This document shows positions 63,153-64,000 of a stretch of 64,000 bases of DNA, in pieces. The position numbers and the translations under genes are program-made. This DNA comes from Gymnogyps californianus (lineage: Eukaryota > Chordata > Aves > Accipitriformes > Cathartidae): NCBI RefSeq assembly GCF_018139145.2, contig NC_059474.1, positions 38,148,344-38,212,343 on the forward strand, given 5' to 3'. Each line of letters starts with the position of its first letter. The stretch's first letter is position 1. Under the pieces are notes generated by a model, which was not told the DNA's origin, made no database searches, and saw only the letters and a list, made by a program, of their open reading frames with translations.

Positions 63153-63158
63153 TTTAAT
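63153..63158 (-). terminator. LTR polyadenylation signal (ATTAAA on the minus strand)
   Basis: The plus strand reads TTTAAT, the complement of ATTAAA, followed on the minus strand by CTGTTCTTATCTCAACCCAC. The same signal and following words occur in the plus-strand LTR (48,397-48,402 and CTGTCTTTATCTCAACTCAC), so it is an ancestral LTR feature. Confidence 0.6.
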
Positions 63159-63352
63159 AACTAAAGTAAAATAAAATACACTACTAAGAATAATAATAAC
63201 AACAACAACATAATAATAATTGTAATGAAAAGGAATATAACAAAAAAAAGAAATAACACCCAAGAAAAGACAAGAGATGCACAATGCAATTGCTCACCAC
63301 CCGCTGACTGATGCCTGAGCAGCGATCCATGCCTCCCAGCCAACTCCCCCCT

Positions 63353-63376
63353 GTTTATATGCTGGGCATGACGTTC
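63353..63376 (-). promoter_or_regulatory. U3 promoter core of the minus-strand LTR
   Basis: A CRE-like GAACGTCA and an ATATAAAC TATA box face leftward, in the same spacing as in the sister LTR. Shared retention shows the ancestral promoter layout; current activity is unknown. Confidence 0.5.
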
Positions 63377-63625
63377 CATGGTATGGAATACCCCTTTGGC
63401 TAGTTCGGGTCAGCTGCCCCGGCTATGCTCCCTGCCAGCTTCTTGCACACCTGCTTGCTGGCAGAGCATGGGAAACTGAAAAGTCCTTAACTTAGGATAA
63501 GTGCTACTTAGCAACAACTAAAACATCAGTGTGTTATCAACATCATTCTCACAATAAATCCAAAACACTGCACTGTACCAGCTACTAAGAAGAAAATTAA
63601 CTCTATCCCAGCTGAAACCAAGACA

Positions 63626-64000
63626 GCCATGTAGTAGAAATAAAGGTGAATGGGTCAAGTCAAAGCTGCTGCTGCACTCAAAGGAAGGGTTCCATACTAT
63701 TCCAATGAACAACTGTTTGATCTAAATTTTACATGTGTCATCAAGTGCATACAAAGAAAAAGCTATTTTGTACTTGGAATTTGACATTGTATTAACCATT
63801 ACCTAGTTAATGCATCCAGAACAATGCCAATAGTACAAAAATAAGTAACCGATTGTAAAGGAAATAGATCCATCCCACCTAATAGTAAGTAAAATGCTTC
63901 ATTTCTGTGCTCAGTTTAATACAGAACAGCTATTAGTAACCTATGCATTAGATTTCTTTCTTTCTTTCTTTCTTTTTTTCCCATGGACTTTCTCCCTCCT
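63626..64000. other. Non-coding end of window with a TTTC microsatellite
   Basis: No gene was seen. Five exact TTTC units occupy 63,953-63,972, followed by a T7C run. The window ends in T/C-rich sequence that may continue beyond it. Confidence 0.6.

Larger units (their letters stand above)
63024..63625 (-). mobile_element. Solo LTR of an avian endogenous retrovirus (ERVL-like), inverted copy
   Basis: On the minus strand this 602-bp LTR begins TGTCTTGGTTTCAGC and ends GGTTAAACCACAACA. It is flanked on both sides by the exact 5-bp duplication GCCAT (63,019-63,023 and 63,626-63,630). It aligns along its whole length with the plus-strand LTR at 47.9 kb, apart from a variable AT-rich region and a C/T-rich 3' segment. 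Landmarks on the minus strand are a CRE-like GAACGTCA at 63,369-63,376, an ATATAAAC TATA box at 63,353-63,360 and an ATTAAA signal at 63,153-63,158. No retroviral genes adjoin it. The perfect target duplication suggests it is the younger of the two, or has by chance suffered fewer changes. Frames across it are by-products. Confidence 0.95.

Noticed and set aside
47943..63625. A provirus bounded by the two LTRs
   Set aside because: The LTRs are in opposite orientation, each has its own target duplication, and the interval holds no gag, pol or env-like sequence.
1..64000. CRISPR arrays, bacterial operons or plasmid features
   Set aside because: No regularly spaced repeats, ribosome binding sites or dense coding; the sequence is vertebrate in character.

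Overview
This 64 kb window looks like vertebrate, most probably avian, nuclear DNA from an AT-rich gene desert or a very long intron. By eye GC is in the mid-thirties percent over most of its length. I found no protein-coding gene, tRNA, rRNA or CRISPR array that I can support. The open frames present are short (145 codons at most), mostly lack recognisable domains, and either sit in AT-rich filler or are by-products of repeats and GC-rich patches. The avian assignment rests on the repeats: a CR1 LINE fragment with the bird-type 3' end, and two copies of an LTR with termini TGTCCTGG and AAACCACRACA that I recall as common in neoavian genomes.

Layout. 1-10.9 kb: unique AT-rich sequence with short homopolymer tracts. 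10.96-12.5 kb: a block of raised GC with a CpG-poor core at 11.39-11.76 kb. 13.78-13.86 kb: an old palindromic amniote repeat; related remnants occur near 15.3, 61.1 and 62.1 kb. 17.38-17.75 kb: a C-rich patch. 20.2-21.6 kb: sequence dense in homeodomain-type TAAT/CAATTA sites, my best candidate for conserved regulatory DNA; weaker candidates lie at 33.3-33.9, 38.4-38.7 and 57.2-57.6 kb. 26.3-26.7 kb: a 3' CR1 fragment on the minus strand. 43.40-43.50 kb: a polypurine tract. 46.07-46.17 kb: an old tRNA-derived SINE of MIR/CORE type. 47,943-48,525: solo LTR on the plus strand. 51.19-51.65 kb: a GC-rich, comparatively CpG-rich patch. 55.15-55.44 kb: a GC-raised segment with a TATA box and polyadenylation signals. 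58.9-59.3 kb: an old degraded CR1 fragment on the plus strand. 63,024-63,625: a second solo LTR of the same family on the minus strand, with a perfect 5-bp target-site duplication.

No set of genes works together here. What can be described is transposable-element history, some structure-prone short repeats, and possible cis-regulatory DNA. The clearest result is the pair of inverted, convergent, same-family solo LTRs 14.5 kb apart; both retain a CRE-like element, a TATA box and an ATTAAA signal. I saw no evidence of a new coding system. The most useful next test is a cross-species alignment of the candidate regulatory blocks.
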